From UBA11606 sp964504305 (lineage in GTDB: Bacteria; Actinomycetota; Acidimicrobiia; Acidimicrobiales; Aldehydirespiratoraceae): a stretch of DNA of 64,000 nt. The stretch lies in contig CAZDEB010000004.1 in the NCBI GenBank assembly GCA_964504305.1, forward strand, positions 124,001-188,000. The letters run 5' to 3'. Below the pieces are notes generated by a model. The model had not been told where the DNA came from and did not search any database. It saw only the letters and a list, made by a program, of their open reading frames with translations. Shown piece after piece: positions 17,544 through 26,332 of the stretch. Position numbers and translations under genes: made by a program. The first letter of the stretch is position 1; the number at the start of each line of letters is the position of its first letter.

Positions 17544-18740
17544 ATGGCTGAAAAGATCACAATGCAGGCGGACGGCACTCTCGCTGTCCCGGATAATCCC
17601 ATCATCCCGTTCATCGAGGGTGACGGCACCGGGGTCGATATTTGGCCGGCTGCGAAATTGGTGCTCGATGCCGCGGCGACCAAACATGGCAAGTCGATCG
17701 AGTGGGTCGAGGTTCTGGCCGGCGAGAAGGCGTTCAACGAGACCGGTGACTGGTTGCCTCAGGCCACGATCGACAGCTTCGAGGAATACCTGATTGGTAT
17801 CAAGGGTCCCTTGACCACCCCGATCGGTGGGGGTTTTCGAAGCCTCAACGTTGCGATTCGACAGATCATGGACCTTTACGTTTGTCTGCGGCCAGTGCGC
17901 TGGTTCAGCGGTGTGCCGTCACCTGTCAAGAAGCCAGAACTGGTCGACATGGTGATTTTCCGTGAGAACACCGAGGACATCTATGCCGGTCTCGAAGTCG
18001 AGTCAGGCACCCCAGAGGCCAAGCGCATGATCGAAATGCTGCACGATGCTTACGGGTGGGAGATTCGGGAGGATTCCGGAATTGGCATCAAGACGATCTC
18101 CAAGTTCGGGTCTCAGCGACTCCAGCGAGCGGCGATCGAGTACGCGGTGCGCCGAAACAAGAAGCGGGTTCACTGGGTTCACAAGGGCAACATCATGAAG
18201 TTCACCGAAGGCGCGTTCCAGAAGTGGGGCTACGACTTGGTGCGCGAAGAGTACAGCGACGTGGCCGTGGGTTGGGAAGATTGCGGCGGCGACCCTGGCG
18301 ACAAGATTCTGGTGCAGGACGCCATTGCCGATATCGCGCTTCAGCAGGTTCTCACCAGGCCGGCCGAGTTCGACGTCATCGCCACGATGAACCTCAACGG
18401 CGATTACATCTCTGATGCTTTGGCTGCTCAGGTTGGCGGTATCGGCATTGCTCCGGGGGCGAACATCAATTACACGACCGGTCATGGCGTGTTCGAGGCG
18501 ACCCACGGCACCGCGCCCAAGTACGCCGGCCAGGACAAGGTCAACCCGTCATCGGTGTTGTTGTCGGGCGTAATGATGTTTGAGCACTTGGGGTGGCAAG
18601 ACGCGGCCGACGACATCGTGAAGGCGATCGAGGGTGCTATTGGGGACAAGGTTGTCACCTACGACTTTGCCCGGTTGATGGACGGCGCGACCGAAGTCAA
18701 GTGTTCCGAGTTCGCGAGTGCCTTGGTCGACCGGCTTTAG
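17544..18740 (+). CDS. icd: Isocitrate dehydrogenase (NADP+), homodimeric type
   Basis: TCA-cycle enzyme converting isocitrate to 2-oxoglutarate. It begins with NPIIPFIEGDGTGVDIWPA, contains RQIMDLYVCLRPVRWF, the phosphoregulated ENTEDIYAGLE loop and DYISDALAAQVGGIGIAPGANI, ending with THGTAPKYAGQ and the C-terminal helix. The ATG at 17544 fits the family start. The last five codons (VDRL and the stop) are the beginning of the first unit of the 31-bp hairpin repeat that follows. Confidence 0.96.
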   Translation: MAEKITMQADGTLAVPDNPIIPFIEGDGTGVDIWPAAKLVLDAAATKHGKSIEWVEVLAGEKAFNETGDWLPQATIDSFEEYLIGIKGPLTTPIGGGFRSLNVAIRQIMDLYVCLRPVRWFSGVPSPVKKPELVDMVIFRENTEDIYAGLEVESGTPEAKRMIEMLHDAYGWEIREDSGIGIKTISKFGSQRLQRAAIEYAVRRNKKRVHWVHKGNIMKFTEGAFQKWGYDLVREEYSDVAVGWEDCGGDPGDKILVQDAIADIALQQVLTRPAEFDVIATMNLNGDYISDALAAQVGGIGIAPGANINYTTGHGVFEATHGTAPKYAGQDKVNPSSVLLSGVMMFEHLGWQDAADDIVKAIEGAIGDKVVTYDFARLMDGATEVKCSEFASALVDRL

Positions 18741-19020
18741 CGGTCGCTTTGTTGGGGTCGACCGGCTTTAGCGGTCGCTNNNNNNNNNNNNNNNNNNNNN
18801 NNNNNNNNNNNNNNNNNNNNNNNNNNNNNNNNNNNNNNNNNNNNNNNNNNNNNNNNNNNNNNNNNNNNNNNNNNNNNNNGGTCGACCGGCTTTAGCGGTC
18901 GCTTTGTTGGGGTCGACCGGCTTTAGCGGTCGCTTTGTTGGGGTCTACCGGCTTTAGCGGTCGCTTTGTTGGGGTCGACCGGCTTTAGCGGTCGCTTTGT
19001 TGGGGTCGACCGGCTTTAGC
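18726..19020. repeat. Tandem array of a 31-bp terminator-like hairpin, interrupted by an assembly gap
   Basis: Units begin at 18726, 18757 (cut by the gap), 18881, 18912, 18943, 18974 and 19005 (16 bases). Each unit is GTCGACCGGCTTTAG followed by CGGTCGCTTTGTTGGG. In each, CGACCG and CGGTCG can pair around GCTTTAG, and CTTTGTT follows on the plus strand, so each copy resembles an intrinsic terminator. The 18943 unit has GTCTACC. The first unit includes the icd stop codon and the last supplies the stop of the convergent GGDEF-EAL gene. There are no unique spacers. The true copy number is unknown because of the gap. Confidence 0.95.
18780..18879. other. Assembly gap (100 N)
   Basis: Exactly 100 undetermined bases inside the tandem repeat. 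A round number usually marks a scaffold join of unknown length, and both flanks are repeat units, so the assembler most likely failed within the array. Confidence 0.97.
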
Positions 19021-20443
19021 AGAATTGGGTGGGCGAGCCGACGTCGTTGATTGGTTTGGCTCGGGCGAAGAGCCAGCCTTGGGCGGCGTGGCAGCCGAGT
19101 TCGGTTACGACTTCGAGTTGTTCGGGGGTTTCGACGCCTTCGGCGGTGACTTCGACGTCGAAGACTTCGGCGAGGGCGAGGATTGCTTTGACGACGGCGC
19201 GGTCGTCGGCTTTTTCGGCTACGCCGGAGATGAAGGTGCGGTCGATCTTCAAGATGTCGAAGGCGTGGGCTCGTAGCCGTCCGATTGAGGAGTAGCCGGT
19301 GCCGAAGTCGTCGAGGGCGATCTTGGCTCCGAGGTGTCGCAGCGAGCGTAGGTTTTGTTCGGCTATTCGGCCGGCTTCTCGAATGGTCGATTCGGTTACT
19401 TCGACGATGAGGTCGTGGGGGCTGAGATCGCGGCTGGCGAGGGTGGCTTCTATGCGGCTGGCGTAGTCGACTCGTCCCAGTTCGCGGGGCGAAGCATTGA
19501 TACTTATGCGGGTGTGAGCGGCGTGGGTGTATCTGGACCGCCACCGGACCAGGTCGTCGAAGGCTAATTCGGCCACTAGGCGGCCCAGGGCGATGATGTG
19601 TCCGGATTCTTCGGCGACGGGAATGAAGCAGCCGGGGGGGCGGAGGTAGCCGTCGGGTGCGGGCCATCGCGCCAGTGCTTCCATGGCGCTGAATTGTTGG
19701 GTGTCGAGTTGGATGATCGGCTGATGATGAAGCACGAACGTGCGGTTGGCGATGGCGGCAGGGAACTCTTTTCGTAGGGTTCGGTTGCGCCTGGTTATTT
19801 CGTCTAGGTCGGGGTCAAACAGTCGGTGGTCGGCGTCGGCGCGTTTGGCGGCGTACATGGCGGTGTCGGCGCGCCGGATGCAATCGTCTATGGAGAGCTC
19901 CGTGTCGGGGTCGAGCATGGCGAGACCGATTGATGCTTGGATGTCGGCGCCTTGGAGCATGGGAAGAGCGATTGCTTCGATTGCATCGGTGATCCGAGCT
20001 GCCAGCCGAACGGCGGCTGGTTCGGTGATGTTCGGTGCAATCACGAGGAATTCGTCGCCCCCTAGACGACCTACGAGGTCGCCATCGCGGGTGTGGAATC
20101 TGAGGGTGTTGGCAACCGCTACGAGTAGGTCGTCGCCGCATTTGTGACCGTAGGTGTCGTTGATGAGCTTGAAGCGGTCGAGATCTACAAAGAACAGTCC
20201 GATCTGGTGTTGGGTTCGTTTGGCGCGGGCGATCTCGGTTTCGAGCGAGGCGGTGAGAAACGTACGGTTGGCGAGTCCGGTTAGCGGGTCTTGGACTGAG
20301 AGACGGGTGGCTTCTTCGGCGATGCGTTCGGCCTCGAGGCGGGCGGTTCGTTCGCGCTCGACGCGCCGGAGGAGCCGTGCGACCTCGGGGTCGGCCGATG
20401 TACCCATGCCCGCATTGTCTTGGGCCGCCGAGGGGTTGGTCAC
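19016..20443 (-). CDS. GGDEF-EAL cyclic-di-GMP enzyme, partner of H-NOX
   Basis: A short N-terminal helix (RRVERERTARLEAERIAEEATRL) likely forms a coiled coil. The GGDEF domain has VDLDRFKLINDTYGH, an intact GRLGGDEF active site and an RxxD inhibitory site (RDGD) five residues before it. The EAL domain keeps its key residues: MEALARW, INAS, EVTES, DDFGTGYSSI and LKIDRTFI. Both synthesis and hydrolysis of c-di-GMP are therefore possible. The GTG at 20443 overlaps the H-NOX stop (GTGA); an ATG at 20407 is the alternative. The stop codon lies within the last repeat copy, and the EAL C-terminus looks slightly short. Confidence 0.92.
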   Translation of the reverse strand: MTNPSAAQDNAGMGTSADPEVARLLRRVERERTARLEAERIAEEATRLSVQDPLTGLANRTFLTASLETEIARAKRTQHQIGLFFVDLDRFKLINDTYGHKCGDDLLVAVANTLRFHTRDGDLVGRLGGDEFLVIAPNITEPAAVRLAARITDAIEAIALPMLQGADIQASIGLAMLDPDTELSIDDCIRRADTAMYAAKRADADHRLFDPDLDEITRRNRTLRKEFPAAIANRTFVLHHQPIIQLDTQQFSAMEALARWPAPDGYLRPPGCFIPVAEESGHIIALGRLVAELAFDDLVRWRSRYTHAAHTRISINASPRELGRVDYASRIEATLASRDLSPHDLIVEVTESTIREAGRIAEQNLRSLRHLGAKIALDDFGTGYSSIGRLRAHAFDILKIDRTFISGVAEKADDRAVVKAILALAEVFDVEVTAEGVETPEQLEVVTELGCHAAQGWLFARAKPINDVGSPTQFC

Positions 20444-20976
20444 TCGTGAAACGCGATCTGGATATCGCAGTAGTGGGCTCCGGTGTACATGCATACCGGT
20501 TGGCTGAGCGTGACTTTCTCACCGAGCCGGTTGGCGACACCAAGGACGAAACCTTCGGCCAGCCAGCAGAGCTGTCGTTGGGACTCGTAGCGAAGCGAGA
20601 TGGTCCCGTCGGTTCGTTCGTCGATCTCGAAGTCGGGCGGCGTTGCGCCCGGGTACAACTTGCGAACCTCGGGATGGATTATGTGATTCAGAGTCGGCAG
20701 AAACCGACGTAGGTCGATGTTGTCGAATGATTGGGGGAACGCTTTTCCTAGAAATGGCACGGCGTTTACGCCTACCCAACGAAGCCGGTCGGCGAGGTCA
20801 GCGCCGGTGGCGGCGGGCAGCGCGTTGATCAGAGAGGCAAGTTCGGAGTCGTCATAGTTCCCCGGCGACGTGTACGCGCCGGTGACGTCGGCGTCGTCTA
20901 GGACGTCGTCCCACGTGTCGTGGCCGAAGTTTCGGACCACGGCGTCTTCAAGGGCGTTGAAGATGATCCCTTTCAA
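20440..20976 (-). CDS. H-NOX heme nitric oxide/oxygen sensor protein
   Basis: Stand-alone H-NOX (HNOB) domain of 178 residues starting MKGIIFNALEDAVV. The proximal heme ligand is His101 in HPEVRKLYPG and the heme-propionate motif Y-x-S-x-R is present as YESQR (130-134). The position matching the distal tyrosine of oxygen-binding members is Leu139 by simple offset, suggesting an NO-selective sensor. The start is a TTG at 20976, with GGAG eight bases upstream. It overlaps the GGDEF-EAL gene by four bases, as H-NOX genes paired with c-di-GMP enzymes do in proteobacteria. Binding of NO probably tunes c-di-GMP turnover. Confidence 0.92.
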   Translation of the reverse strand: MKGIIFNALEDAVVRNFGHDTWDDVLDDADVTGAYTSPGNYDDSELASLINALPAATGADLADRLRWVGVNAVPFLGKAFPQSFDNIDLRRFLPTLNHIIHPEVRKLYPGATPPDFEIDERTDGTISLRYESQRQLCWLAEGFVLGVANRLGEKVTLSQPVCMYTGAHYCDIQIAFHE

Positions 20977-21060
20977 CTGGCCGCTCCTGTCGTTGGGTTG
21001 CGTTCCTTGTCGGCCATAAGTCACAAGGGTTGAGCAGGGGTGTCCCGGTACGGTTGTCTG

Positions 21061-22821
21061 ATGGTTGACGGGGCGATCGAGGTCGAGCATGTTTGGCGGC
21101 GGGGTGGACGACTGATTTTGCGTTCGTTGCGGGCTTACCCGCTCCTGCACGCGACAGCAATGGCTGGCGCTTTGGTCTTCGTGGGGGCCTCGATTGGCGG
21201 CGCGTGGGTGTTGGGGGCGGTCACCGACGATCTTGTGGTGCCGGCGTTTGACGACGGGGTTCTCGATCGCTCCGAGCTGCTGGCGGTGATGTTGTTGATC
21301 GTGGTGGTTTCGTTGGCGCGCGGTCTGGGCGTGATGGTGCGACGTTGGTTCTTGTCGATGGCCGAGAACCGTACGCAGCGCGACTGGCGTCGCCAGCTTG
21401 TTTGGCAGTACCTGGATGTGCCTCTGACCTTTCATCGCACGCGCCCTACAGGCGAGTTGTTGGCCCATGCTGATATCGATCTCACCGCGGCGACGATGGT
21501 GCTCAAGCCTTTGGCCTTTGCCGTGAGTGTGCTGGTGCTAGTGGTGGTGGCGGTGGTGACTCTCTTGATGATTCACCCGTTGGTGGCGTTGATAGGGGTT
21601 GTCCTGTTTCCGACGTTGGTGGTTTTGAGCCAGATCTACACGTCAAGGGTCGAGGCTCCTGCCGCTCGGGCTCAGCAGAGCGTGGGTGATGTGTCGGCGG
21701 TGGCGTTCGAAAGTTTCGAGGGCGCTCTCGTCGTGAAAACGTTGGGACGCGAGGCGGCCGAGGTCGAACGCATAAGGGTCGCGTCGGACGTTTTGCGCAC
21801 CGAAAGAATCGTGGTGGGTCGGCTTCGGGGGTTCTTCGAACCGGTGATCGATGCGCTGCCCAATGTTGGCGTTGTGGTGTTGTTGCTGGTGGGCTCGTGG
21901 TTGGTATCGAACGGTTCGGCCACGCCGGGGGACTTGGTGCTTGCTGCGGTTGTTTTCGGGCTGCTGGCCACGCCGCTGCGGGTGGTCGGTTTCTTTTTGC
22001 AGGAGATGCCTCGTTCGGTTGTGGCTTTGGATCGGGTCGATCTGGTGATGGCCGAGTCGACCGAAGATCGATCAGGGACTCTGGTCGTGCCGCAGGGACC
22101 GGTTGGCCTACGGGTTCGGGGGTTGACTATTCGTTACGGGCACACCGAGGTGTTGTCGGGCGTCGATCTCGACGTTGCGGCCGGGCAAACGGCTGCTCTG
22201 GTTGGGGCGACCGGATCAGGGAAGTCTTCGTTGGTCGAATCGATCGCCGGTGTGCTCGACCGCAGCAAGGGCACTATCGAGCTCGGTGGCGTCTCCATCG
22301 ATGATGTGGCAGCCGCCGATTGGTCCGATGGGGTTTCGATTGCTTTCCAGGAATCGTTCTTGTTCGCCGACTCGATCAGCGAAAACGTGTCGTTGAGGGC
22401 GGCTTCCGCTGGCGCGGTCGAGGTCGCGATTCAGACCGCTCAGGCCGACAAGTTTGTGCACACGCTTGATGGTGGGGTCGACTCGGTTGTCGGCGAACGC
22501 GGTACCACGCTGTCGGGCGGTCAGCGTCAGCGAATCGCTTTGGCGCGGGCTCTGGCCGCTGATCCCCAACTTTTGCTGCTCGACGATGCCACCAGCGCGG
22601 TCGATCCCGTTGTGGAGGCCGAGATCCTGCAGAGTTTGCGGGCGTCGCTCGACATGACCGTGGTGGTGGTGGCTCATCGGATCTCAACGATCTTGTTGGC
22701 CGATCAGGTGATCTATCTCCACGGCGGCAAGGTGGTGGCGACCGGCACTCATACAGAGTTGTTGGAACGCGACGATTACCGCAGCCTGGTTTCGGCCTAC
22801 GAGCAAGAGGACACGCCGTGA
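21061..22821 (+). CDS. ABC exporter half-transporter, degenerate NBD
   Basis: About six membrane helices in residues 20-320, then an ATPase domain: Walker A GATGSGKSS, signature LSGGQRQR, Walker B LLLDDATSAVD and H-loop VAHRIST. The residue after Walker B is Asp where the catalytic Glu is normal. The partner gene overlaps by four bases (GTGA). Together they make a heterodimeric exporter whose substrate (lipid, peptide or drug) cannot be told. The ATG at 21061 lacks a clear ribosome site; a GTG at 21040 is possible. Confidence 0.92.
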   Translation: MVDGAIEVEHVWRRGGRLILRSLRAYPLLHATAMAGALVFVGASIGGAWVLGAVTDDLVVPAFDDGVLDRSELLAVMLLIVVVSLARGLGVMVRRWFLSMAENRTQRDWRRQLVWQYLDVPLTFHRTRPTGELLAHADIDLTAATMVLKPLAFAVSVLVLVVVAVVTLLMIHPLVALIGVVLFPTLVVLSQIYTSRVEAPAARAQQSVGDVSAVAFESFEGALVVKTLGREAAEVERIRVASDVLRTERIVVGRLRGFFEPVIDALPNVGVVVLLLVGSWLVSNGSATPGDLVLAAVVFGLLATPLRVVGFFLQEMPRSVVALDRVDLVMAESTEDRSGTLVVPQGPVGLRVRGLTIRYGHTEVLSGVDLDVAAGQTAALVGATGSGKSSLVESIAGVLDRSKGTIELGGVSIDDVAAADWSDGVSIAFQESFLFADSISENVSLRAASAGAVEVAIQTAQADKFVHTLDGGVDSVVGERGTTLSGGQRQRIALARALAADPQLLLLDDATSAVDPVVEAEILQSLRASLDMTVVVVAHRISTILLADQVIYLHGGKVVATGTHTELLERDDYRSLVSAYEQEDTP

Positions 22822-24635
22822 GCGACGAGTCGGTTCAAGTAACGTCACTGCTCGACGACGAGGCCCCATCGATAAGTGGGTTCTCTGTGCTTCGGCGAGG
22901 GATTCGCGAGTCTCCCGAACTCAAGTCGGGACTGTTTGTCACGGCGCTGATCGCGCTCACCGCGGCAGCGGGCCGGTTGGTCATTCCGGTGCTGGTTCAG
23001 CAAATCCTCGATCGAGGCGTTCTGAGCGAGACGGGCTACGACCAGAGCTTCGTGTGGACGATTTCGTTGGCCGCTCTGGTCGTGGTTGTCACCGTGGCGG
23101 CTGCCAGCAGCATCGCGCTCATACGACTGGTGACGGTGACCGAAACGGCCTTGTTGAATCTCAGGGTTCGCGTTTTCGAACACATTCACCGTCTCAGCCT
23201 GGCCGACCACACCGAGGGCCGCCGCGGTGTTCTCGTGGCGCGGGTTACGTCCGACATCGAGACTTTGGTGCGTTTCACCCAGTGGGGTCTGATCAGTTGG
23301 ATTACCGACAGCGCAGTGATCGTCGGCACCTTGGCCGTGATGGTCTGGTATTCGTGGCAGTTGACGGTGCTTGTTGTTGTTGTTCACCTTCCGCTGGTGC
23401 CGTTTCTCCGTTGGGTCCAGCGCAGCCAATTCATTTCCTATGGCAAGGTTCGGTCTCGGGTCGCCGAGACTCTCGGTCACATTTCTGAGGCGGTGTCGGG
23501 CGCTTCGGTGATACGGGCCTACGACTACGTCGAACCGGTCCGTCAACGAGTGGACGATGCTGTCGAACGCCAGTACGAGCAGCAGCAACGAAGTCAGATC
23601 TGGTTCGCATGCATGCTCCCGGTCGTAGATCTTGTGTCGTCGATTTCGCTGGCGGTAACCGTTGGTGTCGGCCTGTGGTGGCGTGAGGCCCTCGGGGTCG
23701 AAGCCGGCGAACTCATCGCCTACTTGTTCTTGGTCAATCTGTTGTTGCAACCGGTTGCTCAATTGGGCGAGGTACTTGATCAAACTCAAACGGCGCTGGC
23801 GGGCTGGTGGAAGATCCTTCGGGTCCTCGACGTGCCCATCGTGGTCGGCGAACCCGAAAATGGTGAGCTTCTCCCTGCCGGCCCATTGGGGGTCGAGCTT
23901 CGCAATGTTGATTTCTCTTACGGGTCTGGTCCGATGGTGCTTCAGGGGCTTTCGCTTCGAATCGAGCCAGAATCGGTGGTGGCCGTGGTCGGCGAGACTG
24001 GGTCCGGCAAGACCACGTTTGCTCGCCTGCTTACCCGCTTGGCCGATCCGGTTTCTGGCACCGTCGAGGTAACCGGTACCGATCTTCGCGATATCGATCC
24101 TGATTCTCGTCGGGCCCGGATTCGGATGGTTCCTCAGGACGGTTTCTTGTTCGACACATCGGTGGTGAACAACATCTTGTACGGACGCGAGGGTGCGAGC
24201 AGAGAGCAGGCGTTTGCCGCGCTCGAAGTGCTCGGGTTGTCGCAGTGGGTCGCGCAGTTGCCCGGCGGCATCGACACGGTTGTGGGCGAACGGGGCAACC
24301 GGCTGTCGGTTGGCGAACGCCAATTGGTCGCGCTGGCCCGAGCGCAAGTTGCCGACCCTGGTTTGTTGTTGCTGGACGAAGCAACCTCGGCGATCGACCC
24401 CGAAACCGAAGAAGCGATCTCCGAGGCGCTCAGCCGACTCTCCGAAGGTCGCACGATGGTGTCGATCGCGCACCGGTTGTCCACCGCTGAGCGCGCCGAC
24501 GTGGTGGTTGTTTTTGACGGTGGCCGAATAGTGCAGCACGGTTCGCACGCCGCCTTGGTAGCCGAGCCGGGCGTGTATCAAACGCTGTACGAATCTTGGA
24601 TCGGCAACACCCGCGCCGAGTCGGTGGGCGACTGA
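22818..24635 (+). CDS. ABC exporter half-transporter, catalytic NBD
   Basis: Second subunit of the exporter. Six membrane helices lie in residues 35-330, then Walker A GETGSGKTT, Q-loop VPQDGFLF, Walker B LLLDEATSAID with the catalytic Glu, and H-loop IAHRLST. Its signature is RLSVGERQ rather than LSGGQ. This pairs the poor signature here with the poor Walker B of the first subunit at one ATP site, leaving one competent site. The 3' end overlaps the convergent GT87-like gene by 58 bases. Confidence 0.92.
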   Translation: MSDESVQVTSLLDDEAPSISGFSVLRRGIRESPELKSGLFVTALIALTAAAGRLVIPVLVQQILDRGVLSETGYDQSFVWTISLAALVVVVTVAAASSIALIRLVTVTETALLNLRVRVFEHIHRLSLADHTEGRRGVLVARVTSDIETLVRFTQWGLISWITDSAVIVGTLAVMVWYSWQLTVLVVVVHLPLVPFLRWVQRSQFISYGKVRSRVAETLGHISEAVSGASVIRAYDYVEPVRQRVDDAVERQYEQQQRSQIWFACMLPVVDLVSSISLAVTVGVGLWWREALGVEAGELIAYLFLVNLLLQPVAQLGEVLDQTQTALAGWWKILRVLDVPIVVGEPENGELLPAGPLGVELRNVDFSYGSGPMVLQGLSLRIEPESVVAVVGETGSGKTTFARLLTRLADPVSGTVEVTGTDLRDIDPDSRRARIRMVPQDGFLFDTSVVNNILYGREGASREQAFAALEVLGLSQWVAQLPGGIDTVVGERGNRLSVGERQLVALARAQVADPGLLLLDEATSAIDPETEEAISEALSRLSEGRTMVSIAHRLSTAERADVVVVFDGGRIVQHGSHAALVAEPGVYQTLYESWIGNTRAESVGD

Positions 24636-25807
24636 ACCTCGTTGCGCACCAGGACGCTGGTGGCGACAAACACGAACAACGCGACCGGCGCCAGAGGGCT
24701 TGCGTCCAGGACCGGATTTGCCAACTGCGCCAAGCCGATCGCCCAGATTGTCACCACTAATGTCGGGCCAACGAGACGCCGGTCGAGTAGCAGCGCCGTA
24801 GCGAAGATCGTTAGCCCGAAGTCGTAGAAAATGGCGTGGGGGCCGAGCAGCATCAGGCCGCTGGTGGTTGTGACCATCCGGCCGGAGAGGTCTCCGATGT
24901 TGTTCCACCATTGCCACGACAAGTAGCAGGCGATTGCTGCCGACACGGCTCCGCCGGCCACGAGGGCCAGGCTGGAGCCGGTCCCAAAGATGGCATGGAG
25001 GAACCCGATCGGAGCGATCTCGTTGGCGGCGTTGATCTCGGCATCGGCCTCAAGCAAGGGTTGAACCTGTTGTAGCCACAACGTCAACCAGTTGGTGCCG
25101 AAGAGCCATGCGTTGGCCAGCCAAACCAATGTCGCACCACCAATCGCGCCGGCGGCGGCACGCCAATATCGACCAAGGATGAGCAAGCCGAGCAGCGGCA
25201 ACGCGTACTGAGGCCGGTACATCAGGAGTGCTATTACGATGCCGGCGCCAAGCTGGCGGTCATCGGCTAGTAGGCGCCAAACTGCGGCAATGAGCAAAAG
25301 ACTAAGGGCCGCGTTTTGCCCGCCACCGATACCAACAAATATGGGGTAGCTGGTAAGCGCGATAGCCGCGGCCGCACCAAACCACCGCTCGAGAACACCG
25401 ATCTGGGGGCGTAAGAGCCACAGGGCGCCTATCAGGGCCGCGCCCATGATCAGGGTGTGGATTACGTAGGCGACTCGGTACGGAACGCGGCTCAACGGGC
25501 TGTACGCGGCGGCGACGTACGGTGCATACGGGTACATGATGAACCCGTCTTCTTGGCCAAGGAGATGGTCTTGGGCCGCTGCTTGTGTCGACGGGTCGTA
25601 GAGGTCGTCGATTTCGCCGTTGGCAACAATCGACCCGGCGCCGTAGAACGCTGGGAAGTCGCCGCCGACGCGGCCGCTCGCGGTGGACGATCCGTTGCCG
25701 GCGAGAATCACAAACGCGAAGGCGACCGCCACCGCCCCCATGAAGAACGGGGGGTATTGCCGCACGCGTCGTGCCCATTCGGGGTCGAGACCCGCGGTTG
25801 CTCCCAT
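24578..25807 (-). CDS. Polytopic membrane glycosyltransferase, GT87/DUF2029-like
   Basis: About ten membrane helices. The extracytoplasmic loop GGDFPAFYGAGSIVANGEIDDLYDP, with an acidic residue after the first helix, is typical of GT-C enzymes of the GT87 group, which use polyprenyl-phosphate mannose in mycobacteria. YRPQYALPLLGLLIL near the middle is also typical. Donor and acceptor here are unknown. The ATG at 25807 is chosen; a TTG nine bases upstream is in frame. The end overlaps the ABC gene on the other strand. Confidence 0.83.
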   Translation of the reverse strand: MGATAGLDPEWARRVRQYPPFFMGAVAVAFAFVILAGNGSSTASGRVGGDFPAFYGAGSIVANGEIDDLYDPSTQAAAQDHLLGQEDGFIMYPYAPYVAAAYSPLSRVPYRVAYVIHTLIMGAALIGALWLLRPQIGVLERWFGAAAAIALTSYPIFVGIGGGQNAALSLLLIAAVWRLLADDRQLGAGIVIALLMYRPQYALPLLGLLILGRYWRAAAGAIGGATLVWLANAWLFGTNWLTLWLQQVQPLLEADAEINAANEIAPIGFLHAIFGTGSSLALVAGGAVSAAIACYLSWQWWNNIGDLSGRMVTTTSGLMLLGPHAIFYDFGLTIFATALLLDRRLVGPTLVVTIWAIGLAQLANPVLDASPLAPVALFVFVATSVLVRNEVQSPTDSARVLPIQDSYSV

Positions 25808-25834
25808 TGGTGTCAATCGGCCCGAGACGGGCTC

Positions 25835-26332
25835 CTATGAGTGACTTGGCTTGCGGCTATGCAAGGCGCGGCGCTGCCGCGAATGTTTGACCGCGTACAT
25901 TGCGTCGTCGGCGGTCGCGAGAAGCCGAGCGGCGGTAGGGGAGTCGCCGGTGGTGGCGCTTCCGATGCTCACGTCGAGTTCCAGTAGCTGATCGGCGGCA
26001 AATATTGGCTCGGTGAGCGCATAGCGAATTTGCGCCGCTATCGCCTCGGCGGTCGTCGTATCGGCGCGGGGTAACACAACCACGAACTCGTCGCCCCCCA
26101 GACGCCCGAGAAGATCACCGGGGCGGATCGAGCGTTCGAGCCGCCGAGCTACTTCTATTAGGACCTGGTCGCCTGCCGCATGACCAACGCGGTCGTTGAT
26201 TTGTTTGAAACCGTCGAGATCGCAAAACAGGATCACGATCTCGTGCTGATATCCGTCGTCAACGAACTGGTCGAGTTGGGTGAGCAGCGATCGTCGGCTC
26301 AGCAGCCCGGTTAGCGCGTCGTGATCAGCCAT
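25835..26332 (-). pseudogene. GGDEF domain, 3' part of a frame-broken PAS-GGDEF gene
   Basis: Complete diguanylate cyclase domain: ADHDALTGLLSRRSLL, CDLDGFKQINDRVGHAAGD, active site GRLGGDEF and inhibitory RPGD five residues before it. It is one base out of frame with the PAS part upstream. Joining the frames at the AAAAAA run near 26356 gives a seamless DLKKTQRALRHMADHDALTGL, the normal PAS-GGDEF linker. As a separate gene it could start at ATG 26332, but that would remove the linker helix. It may be a sequencing error, a real frameshift or recoding. Confidence 0.8.

Noticed and set aside
18726..19020. CRISPR array
   Set aside because: Units of 31 bp abut directly with no unique spacers and no cas genes are nearby; the units carry a terminator-like hairpin.
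20977..21468. N-terminal extension of the H-NOX frame to 21468
   Set aside because: It would cover the divergent ABC gene start; H-NOX homology begins exactly at the TTG at 20976 with an SD site.
22845..24917. 690-codon minus-strand frame opposite the ABC exporter subunit
   Set aside because: The plus frame has all ABC motifs; the minus frame is rich in Arg, His, Gln and Asn, lacks domains and is a shadow caused by GC-biased codon use.
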